This document shows positions 1 to 10,834 of a stretch of 64,000 bases of DNA, one piece after another. Origin of the DNA: Moraxella equi (GTDB taxonomy: Bacteria > Pseudomonadota > Gammaproteobacteria > Pseudomonadales > Moraxellaceae); NCBI RefSeq assembly GCF_002027555.1, contig NZ_MXAP01000029.1, forward strand, positions 1 through 64,000, in the 5' to 3' direction. A program made the translations under genes and the position numbers. The notes below the pieces were generated by a model. It was not told the DNA's origin. It made no database searches and saw only the letters and a program-made list of their open reading frames with translations. Each line of letters opens with the position of its first letter. Position 1 is the stretch's first letter.

Positions 1-405
1 TGGGTTCGGTTGGTATATGAATGAACACAAACATTTAAAGCCAATACTGTCACTCGCATTAACCACAGCTATCGCCCCATAGTGGGTGGCGGTGTCTTTT
101 TCGATGAAAGTCTAGACAGTAATTTTTGTTTGGATAAAGCCACTCGGCAAAACTTGGATAAAAAAGCAGGCACGCACCCTTTGTCTTATTCGGCATTGGG
201 TTATGTGCTGACCACGGGGGCGAACTGGGCAAAGCCGATTGAGCGGTTTAAACTTACTGTCGAGCGTGATAGTGATGAGATTGTGTCGTTTTGTTGGGCA
301 GGTAGAGGCAAAGTGAAAAAGGTGGGACAGGGCAAATTTGAAGTGATTGAAAATAACTTTGTGCCAAAACAAGACATTGATGTGGCGTTTATTCGGGTAA
401 AATAA
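1..405 (+). pseudogene. DUF4424 domain protein, 5'-truncated by the window and probably frameshifted
   Basis: C-terminal part of a DUF4424 family protein, a periplasmic family of unknown function. Family-like signatures are HSYRPIVGGG (near base 65), YVLTTGANW, PIERFKL and NNFVPKQDIDVAF. The readable frame runs from base 25 to the stop at 403-405. A TGA at 22-24 closes this frame on its 5' side, while bases 2-20 in another frame read GWYMNE, which fits the aromatic segment normally found just before this point. I therefore infer a one-base deletion or two-base insertion near bases 20-28. A GTG at 82 could in principle start a 107-residue ORF, but it lies inside the conserved domain and has no ribosome site, so I do not believe it. 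The gene start lies outside the window. Confidence 0.55.
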
Positions 406-411
406 ACGGCA

Positions 412-442
412 ATCGGGTAAGTGTAGGCTTACCCGATTTTTT
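412..442 (+). terminator. Rho-independent terminator after the DUF4424 gene
   Basis: A perfect 10-bp stem (412-421 with 428-437) with a 6-base loop is followed by a run of T residues (437-442). It begins seven bases after the DUF4424 stop and separates that gene from the convergent fadH. Confidence 0.85.
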
Positions 443-445
443 ATC

Positions 446-2701
<2,256 letters not shown>

Positions 2702-2776
2702 TTATCTTTATTTTACGCATTTTTCGTCCAAAATGCACACATTTATTGTTGTCAGTAATTTTGTCAAGACAAACAA

Positions 2777-2810
2777 AAACCCCTTGAAACATCGGTATTT
2801 CAAGGGGTTT
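2777..2810 (-). terminator. Terminator of the tRNA-Val transcript
   Basis: A 13-bp perfect inverted repeat (2777-2789 with 2798-2810, 8-base loop) lies nine bases past the 3' end of the tRNA on the minus strand and ends in a T-rich stretch on that strand. Confidence 0.85.
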
Positions 2811-2818
2811 GGATATGG

Positions 2819-2892
2819 TAGGCGTAAACGGACTCGAACCATCGACCCCCACCATGTCAAGGTGGTGCTCTAACCAACTGAGCTATACGCCT
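2819..2892 (-). tRNA. tRNA-Val (anticodon GAC)
   Basis: The reverse strand folds into a full cloverleaf: 7-bp acceptor AGGCGTA/TACGCCT, D arm GCTC/GAGC, 5-bp anticodon stem CCACC/GGTGG with loop TTGACAT, T arm with TTCGAGT, discriminator A. The anticodon GAC decodes valine GUC/GUU. The CCA end is not encoded. It has its own promoter (2905-2932) and terminator (2777-2810), so it is a single-gene transcript. Confidence 0.96.
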
Positions 2893-2904
2893 AAAAGTGG
2901 TGCT

Positions 2905-2932
2905 ATTATAACAGATAAATTTTAAATGGCAA
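2905..2932 (-). promoter_or_regulatory. Sigma-70 promoter of tRNA-Val
   Basis: On the minus strand TTGCCA (2932-2927) and TATAAT (2910-2905) are 16 bases apart; the -10 ends 13 bases before the tRNA 5' end. The region lies between the pilD stop and the tRNA. The spacing is the same 16 bases as at the other tRNA promoters of this window. Confidence 0.8.
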
Positions 2933-2940
2933 GCACTTTT

Positions 2941-3849
2941 TTACATTTTGTACATATTTAAATACCAACCCATGATGTCATCGCCCCACAGTAGGGCGAT
3001 GACACCTGCAATGGCGATATAAGGACCAAAGGCAAAGGCACGGCTTTCGCCACGCAGTCTCATCAAAACCACGCCCACGATAGAGCCTAGTACAGCAGAT
3101 ACAAGAATCAAAAAGGGTAATATGCTCACGCCAAGCCACGCTCCAATCGCCCCTAAGAGTTTAAAATCGCCTGCCCCCATGCCGTCTTTTTTGGTGATGA
3201 GTGCATAGAGTTTGGCAACCGACCAAAAGGATAAAAAACCAAGTAGACCACCCCATACTGCAGAGCCAAGCGAAGTAAAGACATTTTGGGTGTTTGCCAT
3301 AAGACCTATCATGCCTAGCGGAAAAACCAAACGGTCAGGTAGTAGCTGAGTATCAAAATCAATGCCAGTTAAAGCAATAAGTATCCACAGGTAGATAAGC
3401 CCCAAAGCACCTGCGATATTTGCCCCAAGTGTATAAATCACCAAAACGGACAGTAAGGCAGTGATGAGTTCCACCAATGGATAACGCATGCTAATAGGAT
3501 TACCACAGCCAGAGCATTTACCACGCAATAGGATAAGCCAACTTAAAACGGGGATGTTTTCGTAAGCACGAATCTGATGGTTGCATTTGGGGCAACGAGA
3601 AGGTGGAAAGGATAGGCTGATGGGTATGTCATTGGTGATGACATCTTGAATGGGCTTGACATGCTTGGGGTCAAGGTCGGATTGAGTGCCTAAAAACCAC
3701 GCTGCATCTTTACGCCATTCGCAATTCATGATGAGTGGTGTGCGGTGAATCACTACATTTAAAAATGAACCAACACAAAGCCCTAGCAGTCCAACTAGGG
3801 CAAGTGCCAACCATAAATTGTCTGATAAAAAGGTAAAGCAATTCATCAT
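2941..3849 (-). CDS. pilD: Type IV prepilin peptidase / N-methyltransferase PilD
   Basis: Inner-membrane aspartyl protease that cuts the leader from type IV prepilins and methylates the new N-terminus; its substrates would include the minor pilins at 28-36 kb. The N-terminal hydrophobic helix with GSFLNVVIHR, the two zinc-type CxxC pairs (CPKC and CSGC) about 25 residues apart, the downstream membrane segments, and the two catalytic aspartate sites (TGIDFDTQLLPD and GAGDFKLLG) are all present. Length 302 is slightly above the usual 270-290. Its ATG overlaps the TGA of pilC by four bases, so the two are translationally coupled. No pilB ATPase gene sits next to them. Confidence 0.96.
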   Translation of the reverse strand: MMNCFTFLSDNLWLALALVGLLGLCVGSFLNVVIHRTPLIMNCEWRKDAAWFLGTQSDLDPKHVKPIQDVITNDIPISLSFPPSRCPKCNHQIRAYENIPVLSWLILLRGKCSGCGNPISMRYPLVELITALLSVLVIYTLGANIAGALGLIYLWILIALTGIDFDTQLLPDRLVFPLGMIGLMANTQNVFTSLGSAVWGGLLGFLSFWSVAKLYALITKKDGMGAGDFKLLGAIGAWLGVSILPFLILVSAVLGSIVGVVLMRLRGESRAFAFGPYIAIAGVIALLWGDDIMGWYLNMYKM

Positions 3850-5069
3850 CCGATAACATCGCCCATCATGAAGATTGGTAGATACATGGCGATAACTAAA
3901 CCACCAATAACCACGCCTAAAAATGCCATAATCATGGGTTCCATCAAACTGGTTAAGCCATCAACAGCATTGTCCACTTCATTTTCATAAAAAGTAGCGG
4001 ATTTATCCAACATTTCTTCTAGACTACCAGCTTCTTCGCCAATGCCGACCATTTGAATAACCATGCTAGGAAATAGGTTGGTGGTACGCATGGCAAACTG
4101 CATTTGTTGACCGGTGGCAACATCCTCTTTGATGCGTTGGGTGGCATTATAGAAAACCACGTTGTTGGTTGCCCCTGCGGTAGAGTCTAGAGCATCAATC
4201 AAAGGTACACCGGCAGCAAAAGTGGTCGATAAAGTGCGACAAAAACGAGCAATGATGGCTTTATAAGCAATGTCACCAAATATGGGTAGTTTTAAGGTCA
4301 GTTTATCCAAAAAGTCACGAAACTTTTTAGAGCGTAGTTTTGCTTGGCTAAATGCGATAACAATAATTGCCAATGCACCAAAAAAAACCAAATAGTATTT
4401 TGCCATCCAGTTTGACATATTGACTACCATTTGAGTGAATGCTGGCAGTTCAGCTCCAAAACCTTCAAACATTTCAGCAAAAACAGGGACAACCTTAATA
4501 AGCAAAATGGCAGTAACAATGATGGCAACTACAATGACTGCAATTGGATATTTCATTGCTTTTTTAATTTTTGCTTTCAATAACTCGCTTTTCTCTTTAT
4601 AGGTGGCGACACGTTCAAGCATGGTCTCTAACGCACCCGACTGTTCACCAGACTCGACTAATGAACAAAAGAGGTCATCAAAGTATTTGGGGTGCTTACG
4701 CAGGGCAGTGGCAAAGTTGCTCCCTGATTCAATGTCAGCTTTAACTTTTAATACTAAGTCTTTCATGCTAGGATTGTCAAGTGAATCGGCGACAATCTCA
4801 AAGGACTGTGTTAGTGGTACACCTGCTTTCATCATGGTGGCAAGCTGACGCACAAAAATGGCAATATCAATGGCTTTAATTGACTTCTTCATGCTAAATA
4901 ACGGTTTGGGCTTTTGACGGATGTCTTGAACGATGATGCCCTGCTTGCGTAGTTGGGCACGAGCAAGTTCAATGCTCTTAGAGGTCATCTCACCCTTGAC
5001 GTTTTGTCCACGTCGGTTGGTGCCCGAGTATTTAAAATCAATTAACTGTTCAGTTGCTACTTTTGCCAT
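3846..5069 (-). CDS. pilC: Type IV pilus inner-membrane platform protein PilC
   Basis: Polytopic GspF-type protein that forms the inner-membrane platform on which the PilB and PilT motors act. Two repeated GspF domains are visible: the first around residues 70-200 (FVRQLATMMKAGVPL, then LVESGEQSG), the second around 270-395 (FCRTLSTTFAAGVPL, then VGIGEEAGSLEEML), each followed by long hydrophobic helices. An extended ORF could start at a TTG at 5093, but the ATG at 5069 (MAKVATEQ) begins where homologues begin, giving 407 residues. It is the first gene of a pilC-pilD pair with a four-base overlap. The 340 bases upstream carry no gene. Confidence 0.96.
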   Translation of the reverse strand: MAKVATEQLIDFKYSGTNRRGQNVKGEMTSKSIELARAQLRKQGIIVQDIRQKPKPLFSMKKSIKAIDIAIFVRQLATMMKAGVPLTQSFEIVADSLDNPSMKDLVLKVKADIESGSNFATALRKHPKYFDDLFCSLVESGEQSGALETMLERVATYKEKSELLKAKIKKAMKYPIAVIVVAIIVTAILLIKVVPVFAEMFEGFGAELPAFTQMVVNMSNWMAKYYLVFFGALAIIVIAFSQAKLRSKKFRDFLDKLTLKLPIFGDIAYKAIIARFCRTLSTTFAAGVPLIDALDSTAGATNNVVFYNATQRIKEDVATGQQMQFAMRTTNLFPSMVIQMVGIGEEAGSLEEMLDKSATFYENEVDNAVDGLTSLMEPMIMAFLGVVIGGLVIAMYLPIFMMGDVIG

Positions 5070-5409
5070 GTGTGTCTCTTCGTGCTTTGCCAATGCTGGC
5101 GATATTGCAAGTTATGTGCCGTATTGTATTTTTAAATGAACCCCAAATAGGGTAATGCTGATGACATTTTACACCAAAAGTCATCAAATTGTAAATAATG
5201 TATCACAAAACTTGCACAACATTCGTGGTTTTCGGTAGGGTATAAACTGCCGTTTATGCCATAAAAAAATAAACGGTTTATTTTTTTGGTTAAATGGCGT
5301 AAAAATGTGATTAGGTGAATAATTGTTTTACTAAAATTTATCATTTCAAAAGATAAATTCTTGTCAATTTATACCATAAGCCTTAAAATGACAAAAAATA
5401 TTTGATTAA
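5070..5409. other. Intergenic region between pilC and recG (divergent)
   Basis: No gene is visible in these 340 bases. The region is AT-rich and must hold the promoters of both pilC (minus) and recG (plus). It contains an almost perfect AT-rich palindrome (12-base arms at 5263-5274 and 5276-5287 around a single G), which could be a protein-binding site or an incidental AT-rich symmetry; its one-base centre and weak pairs make it a poor terminator. Confidence 0.6.
5361..5389 (+). promoter_or_regulatory. Sigma-70 promoter of recG
   Basis: TTGTCA (5361-5366) and TAAAAT (5384-5389) with a 17-base spacer, ending 20 bases before the recG ATG. The short distance means a very short leader, and no clear Shine-Dalgarno sequence is seen before the start. 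Confidence 0.6.
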
Positions 5410-7509
5410 ATGCCCATGACAACCCTTGCCCCCACCCAATATCCCATTACCGCCCTTGCAGGCGTGAGTCAGCCGTTGGCAAAAAAACTTGCCGAGCTTG
5501 ATATTCATCGCATTTTTGATTTGCTCATGCACCTGCCCCGCGATTATGAAGACCGTAGCTGTACCGTGCCGATGAATACGGTAGAAAATGGGCAAGTGTG
5601 CATGATTGCAGGGGTTATCACGGACGTAGCGAGCAATAAAGGACGGCTGTCGGTGTGCCTAGAAGACAGCACTGGCATGGTTGTTTTGCAGTTTTTTAAA
5701 ACCTATCCGACTCTGTTGCAAACCATGACCATGGGGGCGAACATCACCGCATTTGGCGAGATAAAGGTCAGTCGCTATGGCGTGCAAATGGCTCACCCAG
5801 AGTACCACATCACAGGGACAAAGACGTTTGAAAGTGGGCTTTTACCCATTTATCCGACCGTCAAGGGGCTTCATCAAAACAAACTGCGTCAGCTTGTCCG
5901 CATGGCGATTAACGCTGTTCGTGAGACGCCTTTAACTTGCCTGTCTGATGATGATTTTAACAGCGTGGGCGTAAGCGTGCAGGGCGATTTGTTGTCCGCC
6001 TTGAGTGCCATACACCTGCCTGACCCACAGGCGGATATTTTTAGCCAAACGGCACTTTTGACAGGGCTAAAAGACCGCACCCACCCTGCTTGTCAAAGAC
6101 TCATTATAGAAGAGCTTACCGCTCATCAGCTTGTGTTTTTGTACCGCAAGCAAAACCTACACGCCCACAAAGCCCCTTTTTGCGAGCGTGTCAGTCCGCT
6201 TGCCGATAGGCTTGTGGCGAGCCTGCCCTTTCGCCCGACCAATGCCCAACAGCGTGTCGTTAGCGAGATAGTTGCCGACCTTGCCACCAGTACGCCCATG
6301 CTCCGCCTTGTGCAAGGGGACGTGGGGGCGGGCAAAACGCTTGTGGCAGGTCTGTCAGCGTGTCATGCCATTGACAGCGGTTGGCAAGTGGCAATCATGG
6401 CACCGACCGAGATTTTGGCAGAACAGCACTTGATTAATTTTAAAAAATGGTTTGAGCCGATGGGTATTGGCGTGGGCTGGCTTGCCGGTAAACAGACCAC
6501 CAAAGAACGTAATACCAGTTTAGGTGCCATTATCAATAATGAGGTGCAAATCGTGGTTGGTACGCACGCCCTCTTCCAAGACGGTGTGGCATTTGCCAAA
6601 TTGGGGCTTGTTATCATTGACGAACAACACCGTTTTGGCGTGGAGCAACGATTGAAGCTCGTCAGTAAAGGCGTGGCAAACAGCACCCCGCATCAGCTTG
6701 TCATGACCGCCACCCCCATTCCACGCACGCTGGCGATGAGTATGTATGGCGACATGGACGTGTCGGTGATAGATGAGCTACCGCCCAACCGCACGCCTAT
6801 TACCACTGTTACCATTAACCGAGACCGCCGTGATGAAGTGATTGAGCGGATACGCATCAACTGCAAAAACGGCAAACAAGCCTACTGGGTGTGTCCGCTC
6901 GTGGAAGAGTCCACCGCCCTAGACGCACAGTCGGCAGAGCTGTTATATGAAGATTTGTGCGAGCGGTTGGACATACGGATAGGACTGGTACATGGCAAAA
7001 TGAAAGCCAGTGATAAGCAAGCGGTGATGAATGATTTTAATCAAGGCGACATTGACCTACTGGTCGCCACCACCGTGATAGAAGTGGGCGTGGACGTGCC
7101 AAATGCGTCTCTTATGGTGATAGAAAATGCCGAACGGCTCGGCTTATCTCAGCTCCACCAACTGCGTGGGCGTGTGGGGCGTGGCTTAGAAAAGTCCTTT
7201 TGTGTGCTACTGTATCAAATGCCCCTATCGCCCACAGGCATCGAGAGGCTCAATATCCTAAGGGATAGCACGGACGGCTTTGTCATCGCCCAAAAGGACT
7301 TAGAACTGCGTGGGGCAGGCGAGCTACTGGGCAAACGCCAAACGGGTGACATGGGCTACTATCTGGCGGACATCGTGCGAGATGAGAGCCTGCTCCACAT
7401 CGCCCAAAACCTTGCCAATCATCTCATCAATCAACCCAACAAAACCGCCCTAACCCAAGCGATGATAGGGCTATGGCTAAAAGAGAGTGGGGAGTTTGTG
7501 GGGGCGTGA
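5410..7509 (+). CDS. recG: ATP-dependent DNA helicase RecG
   Basis: Superfamily 2 helicase that remodels stalled replication forks and branch-migrates Holliday junctions. The N-terminal wedge (OB-fold) domain holds the fork (about residues 55-150), then the helicase motifs follow: Walker A GDVGAGKT near residue 302, GTHALFQD, the DEQH box near residue 403, TATPIPRTLAM, then VATTVIEVGVDVPNA and QLRGRVGRG in the second RecA-like lobe. Length 699 is normal for the family. Two candidate ATGs lie two codons apart (5410 and 5416); I keep the first. It stands alone, with an AT-rich accessory patch directly behind it. Confidence 0.97.
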   Translation: MPMTTLAPTQYPITALAGVSQPLAKKLAELDIHRIFDLLMHLPRDYEDRSCTVPMNTVENGQVCMIAGVITDVASNKGRLSVCLEDSTGMVVLQFFKTYPTLLQTMTMGANITAFGEIKVSRYGVQMAHPEYHITGTKTFESGLLPIYPTVKGLHQNKLRQLVRMAINAVRETPLTCLSDDDFNSVGVSVQGDLLSALSAIHLPDPQADIFSQTALLTGLKDRTHPACQRLIIEELTAHQLVFLYRKQNLHAHKAPFCERVSPLADRLVASLPFRPTNAQQRVVSEIVADLATSTPMLRLVQGDVGAGKTLVAGLSACHAIDSGWQVAIMAPTEILAEQHLINFKKWFEPMGIGVGWLAGKQTTKERNTSLGAIINNEVQIVVGTHALFQDGVAFAKLGLVIIDEQHRFGVEQRLKLVSKGVANSTPHQLVMTATPIPRTLAMSMYGDMDVSVIDELPPNRTPITTVTINRDRRDEVIERIRINCKNGKQAYWVCPLVEESTALDAQSAELLYEDLCERLDIRIGLVHGKMKASDKQAVMNDFNQGDIDLLVATTVIEVGVDVPNASLMVIENAERLGLSQLHQLRGRVGRGLEKSFCVLLYQMPLSPTGIERLNILRDSTDGFVIAQKDLELRGAGELLGKRQTGDMGYYLADIVRDESLLHIAQNLANHLINQPNKTALTQAMIGLWLKESGEFVGA

Positions 7510-7547
7510 ATATTATGCTAAAATCACCCTTTTAAAAAGGAAAAATC

Positions 7548-7916
7548 ATGTCAAACCTAATTCCAAGCCAAACAGGGCTAACCCTACGCCGTACCGATAC
7601 GCTGATAAGCCTTACCAATAAACTCCTTGCCAAAACAGGGGTAAAGGGTATTGGTGAGATGAGTGATGATGAGCTGTGGGAATGGTGGCTATCGCTTAGT
7701 GATGAGTGGAAGTGGTTATTTTTAAGACTTGGATTAAAATTGGAGTTATGGCCAAATAATGATTGGGGTTTTGATGAAAACTATCATTATCAAAAAGATT
7801 TTGATTGGCTTAATCGTGAATTGACTTTTAGTTATTTAAAAGAATTGCAACTTAACGCAATTAACAGTGCTTTTTTTGAACGAAAACGAAATCCAAGACT
7901 TTTCTGCACTTGCTAA
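7548..7916 (+). CDS. Leucine-rich repeat protein, N-terminal fragment (frameshifted)
   Basis: I do not recognise the first 100 residues; they are Trp-rich (DELWEWWLSLSDEWKW) and lead into SYLKELQLNAINS, which looks like the entry to an LRR array. The frame then leaves the repeat pattern at a run of seven T (7871-7877) and stops at 7916. The repeats continue in another frame from this same point (see the next entry), so the two ORFs were most likely one protein of about 220 residues. Ribosome site AAAGGAAAAATC before the ATG. GC content drops sharply after about 7700, unlike recG upstream. Confidence 0.6.
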   Translation: MSNLIPSQTGLTLRRTDTLISLTNKLLAKTGVKGIGEMSDDELWEWWLSLSDEWKWLFLRLGLKLELWPNNDWGFDENYHYQKDFDWLNRELTFSYLKELQLNAINSAFFERKRNPRLFCTC

Positions 7917-8217
7917 TTTAACTCAACTAACCACACTTTGGTTATGCCATAACCAAATCCAAGACATCTCTGCACTGGCTAATTTAACTCAATTAACCAA
8001 ACTTGATTTGTCAGATAATGATATTCAAGATATTTCTATACTCGCTAATTTAAAGCAATTAACCAGACTTTATTTTTGGAAAAACCAAATCCAAGAAATT
8101 TCCGTGTTAGTTAATTTAATAAATCTTGAAGATCTTGATTTGAGAGATAATCCAATCAATCCCCAAGATATTGAATGGTTAAGACAACAACTACCAAATT
8201 GCTATATTTACTTTTAG
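7867..8217 (+). CDS. Leucine-rich repeat protein, C-terminal fragment (frameshifted)
   Basis: Contains about four internalin-like leucine-rich repeats of 22 residues (pattern NxIQDISxLANLTQLTxLxL: NEIQDFSALANL, NQIQDISALANL, NDIQDISILANL, NQIQEISVLVNL), closing with NPINPQDIEWL. Such arrays usually bind a protein partner. The nominal GTG start at 7867 has no ribosome site and lies inside the first repeat, so this ORF is the rest of the gene at 7548, out of frame by one base at the T7 run. Removing one T would join the two. The stop at 8215-8217 is followed within nine bases by the start of the PLD-J gene, suggesting one transcription unit. Confidence 0.6.
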   Translation: MLFLNENEIQDFSALANLTQLTTLWLCHNQIQDISALANLTQLTKLDLSDNDIQDISILANLKQLTRLYFWKNQIQEISVLVNLINLEDLDLRDNPINPQDIEWLRQQLPNCYIYF

Positions 8218-8225
8218 GACAAAAA

Positions 8226-9599
8226 ATGCAAACCCAAGCCTTATTTGATAATATTCCACAGCATATTATTGCTGAATTAAATAAAGCCACGCAGAGCATT
8301 TATATTGCGGTAGCGTGGTTTACTCGTGCCGACTTTTTTGAAATTTTAATTGCCAAAGCCAAAAGCGGTGTGCGAGTGCAACTGATTATATCAAATGACC
8401 GTATCAACAAAGGCGATAAAGTCAAAATCAATCACGATGAGTTAAATCATTATTCAGATTGCCAGACTTATTGGATTGGGGACGGTAAAAAAGACTTAAT
8501 GCACAATAAATTTTGCGTGATTGATAATTCAGTGGTAATTACAGGTTCATTTAATTGGAGTATGCGAGCCGAAAAGAATAATTTTGAAAACATTACCATT
8601 AGCCAAGATACAATGTTGGCAAAGGCATTTTATCAACAATTTTACAAAATTATTGATAAACCCATTCCCAATAATGAGATTATTTTACCAATCGCCCAAA
8701 TCATCAAACGCTTAGAGATTTTAAAAAATTATGTGATATTGGAAGATTTGGACGACATTACAAGGGAAAATCAAAAACTAAAACAATTTGAAAGTGAGCA
8801 AGATATTGCGAGTATTTATGGGTCGATTAAATCTTTGCAATTTAGCCAAGCGATTAGCTTAATTGATGAGTTTGTCAAAAAATATCATACGATTGCGATT
8901 TATGCTGACGCTGATATTATGGCGTTAAAATTGGAAATTCGGCTATTGGAACATGAAATCAATTTATACGACAGCGAAAAGGCGGAATTAGAAAAATTAC
9001 TTGCCGATTTTAATCATCAGCACAGCATGAATTTGGGTGATTTAATCAGTGAAATTTTATCTTTGCGAAAACAACTTGCCAAACAGCAAGGCGACCAAAA
9101 TGCCTACGATGAAGCCAAACAAGACGAGCAAACATTTAATGAGCAGTTGGACAAAGAAAAAGCCAAAACGCATTATGAACTAAATGCCGATGAACAAAAA
9201 CGCCTAAAACAAGCCTACCGCAAAGCCAGTCAAATATGCCACCCCGACCGTGTCAATGACGAGCAAAAGGACATGGCAATGGCGGTGTTTAATGAGTTGC
9301 GACAAGCCTATGAACAAAATGACCTAAAAACGGTGGAGCGGATACTTGATGATTTGCAAAAAGGGATATTTAAGGCTCGCTCAGAGACCGTCAGCCAAAG
9401 CGACAAATTAAAACTCATCAAAAGTCAATTATCCCAAAAGCTGGATAGTCTTAAAGCTATCATTGATGAGATTAAAGCAAGTCAAAGCCATCAAGTGGTA
9501 AGCAGTATCGATGATTGGCAGGAGTATTTTGATAATCAAAAAATGGAGCTGATAGGGCAGAAAGATAGGCTAAGGGAGCTGATAAAAACACGGACGTGA
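8226..9599 (+). CDS. Phospholipase D-like protein with a C-terminal J domain
   Basis: The N-terminal 130 residues form a single PLD-family domain with one HKD motif (H93, K95, D100 in HNKFCVID, then GSFNWS), a fold used by nucleases and phospholipases that act as dimers. A long helical, charged region follows (about 165-310). Near residues 315-375 there is a J domain with an intact HPD tripeptide at 339-341 inside YRKASQICHPDRVND, the element that stimulates Hsp70 ATPase. The tail is coiled-coil-like. I start at ATG 8226, which has AGGA eight bases upstream, rather than at the in-frame GTG at 8175 inside the LRR gene. AT-rich relative to neighbours. The biochemical substrate is unknown; a nuclease with a chaperone-recruiting module is an inference. 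Confidence 0.75.
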   Translation: MQTQALFDNIPQHIIAELNKATQSIYIAVAWFTRADFFEILIAKAKSGVRVQLIISNDRINKGDKVKINHDELNHYSDCQTYWIGDGKKDLMHNKFCVIDNSVVITGSFNWSMRAEKNNFENITISQDTMLAKAFYQQFYKIIDKPIPNNEIILPIAQIIKRLEILKNYVILEDLDDITRENQKLKQFESEQDIASIYGSIKSLQFSQAISLIDEFVKKYHTIAIYADADIMALKLEIRLLEHEINLYDSEKAELEKLLADFNHQHSMNLGDLISEILSLRKQLAKQQGDQNAYDEAKQDEQTFNEQLDKEKAKTHYELNADEQKRLKQAYRKASQICHPDRVNDEQKDMAMAVFNELRQAYEQNDLKTVERILDDLQKGIFKARSETVSQSDKLKLIKSQLSQKLDSLKAIIDEIKASQSHQVVSSIDDWQEYFDNQKMELIGQKDRLRELIKTRT

Positions 9600-9615
9600 A
9601 GTAGCACAAATACCC

Positions 9616-9643
9616 TTGACAATCCCCCCGACCTTGCTACAAT
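9616..9643 (+). promoter_or_regulatory. Near-consensus sigma-70 promoter of the RND efflux operon
   Basis: TTGACA (9616-9621) and TACAAT (9638-9643) are separated by 16 bases, and the -10 ends 27 bases before the adaptor ATG. No repressor gene is adjacent, so the pump may be expressed constitutively; that is an inference. Confidence 0.75.
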
Positions 9644-9670
9644 GCTGTTTTTATCACTCATAAAATCACC

Positions 9671-10834
9671 ATGAACAAGCCGACTTTTAATCCCAAAAAT
9701 GCCTTATTGTGGGCGATGTGTGCCATTGCCCTTGTGGTGTCTAGTGTGCTAATAGGGCGACTGACCGCCAAGCCGTCAGAGACCGAACGTGCCACGTCCA
9801 TTGACGCACCCGATAACACCAAAATCGCCATGACCGTACAGGCGACCACACCAAGCCCCATGCTTGTATCAGATAGCTTGTCCGCCAGTGGCGTGATGAG
9901 TGCCAAAGAGACTGCCGAAGTCAGTGCCAAAATCACAGGGGCGACCATTGAGCAGGTACTCGTTGAAGTGGGCGATTATGTCAAGGCAGGGCAGGTGCTT
10001 GCCGTGCTAGATAAAGACACCATGAGTGAGAATGCGGTGCAGGCACAGGCGGATTATGAGCAGGCAAGGGCGAGCCGTGAGCAGGCACAGGCGGATTTGG
10101 CACGCGTGGAGCCACTACTTGCCATTGATGCGGTCAGCCGTCAGCAAGTGGACAGCTATCGCACCGCCCTAAAACAAGCCCAAGCGACCGAAAAGGCGAG
10201 TTTGGCACGCCTTAGCACCGCCAAAAGCAACCTAAATAACACCCAAATCACTGCCCCTGTGGCAGGGATTATCAGTGCCAAAAACGCACAGGTGGGCGTA
10301 CTGGTTAGTGGCACGCCATTATTTAGTATTATCAAAGGCGGACGGCTCGAATGGCAAGCGACACTCTCGCCTGCCGATGCCGAGCGTATCGATGTCGGAC
10401 AGCAGGCACAGGTCATGGTGGGCGATGAGAGCGTGGTAGGGACGGTTACTCATCTGTCGCCAACCGCCAATGCAGGGCGTGAGATAGTCGTGCATGTCGC
10501 CATGCCCGCCCACTTCGCCCTAAGAGCAGGGACGTATCAGCGTGGACAGTTTGTGCTAGGCAGTCAAAGTCATCACGCCATACCCAGCTCGGCAGTCATG
10601 AGTACGGACGGCTATGACTATGTGTGGCAACTTGCCAAAACCGACAAGACGGACGTTTACCAAACCCAACGCCAAAAAATCACCGTTTTGGCTCGTGAGC
10701 AGGATAAAGTGGCGACCGATTTGCCGTCTGATACGCTCATTGTGGCAAATGGGGTGAGTTTTTTAAATGAAAATGATTTGGTAAATATCGTCATGACCCA
10801 AGACATGGCAGGGGATAAGGCAGGGCAACCATGA
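9671..10834 (+). CDS. RND efflux periplasmic adaptor (membrane fusion protein)
   Basis: Links an inner-membrane RND pump to an outer-membrane channel. An N-terminal membrane anchor (ALLWAMCAIALVVSSVLIG, residues 12-30) is followed by the barrel-sandwich (lipoyl-like) half motifs (IEQVLVEVGDYVKAGQVLAVLD and TQITAPVAGIISAKNAQVGVLV), separated by a helical hairpin rich in Ala, Gln and Arg, then beta-barrel and membrane-proximal domains. 387 residues is typical. Its stop overlaps the pump gene start by four bases, so the pair is coupled. No TolC-like gene follows, so the channel must be encoded elsewhere. The exact substrate cannot be told from the sequence. Confidence 0.92.
   Translation: MNKPTFNPKNALLWAMCAIALVVSSVLIGRLTAKPSETERATSIDAPDNTKIAMTVQATTPSPMLVSDSLSASGVMSAKETAEVSAKITGATIEQVLVEVGDYVKAGQVLAVLDKDTMSENAVQAQADYEQARASREQAQADLARVEPLLAIDAVSRQQVDSYRTALKQAQATEKASLARLSTAKSNLNNTQITAPVAGIISAKNAQVGVLVSGTPLFSIIKGGRLEWQATLSPADAERIDVGQQAQVMVGDESVVGTVTHLSPTANAGREIVVHVAMPAHFALRAGTYQRGQFVLGSQSHHAIPSSAVMSTDGYDYVWQLAKTDKTDVYQTQRQKITVLAREQDKVATDLPSDTLIVANGVSFLNENDLVNIVMTQDMAGDKAGQP

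Noticed and set aside
5263-5287. AT palindrome as recG or pilC terminator
   Set aside because: One-base centre and nearly all A-T pairs; it lies between divergent genes where no terminator is needed.
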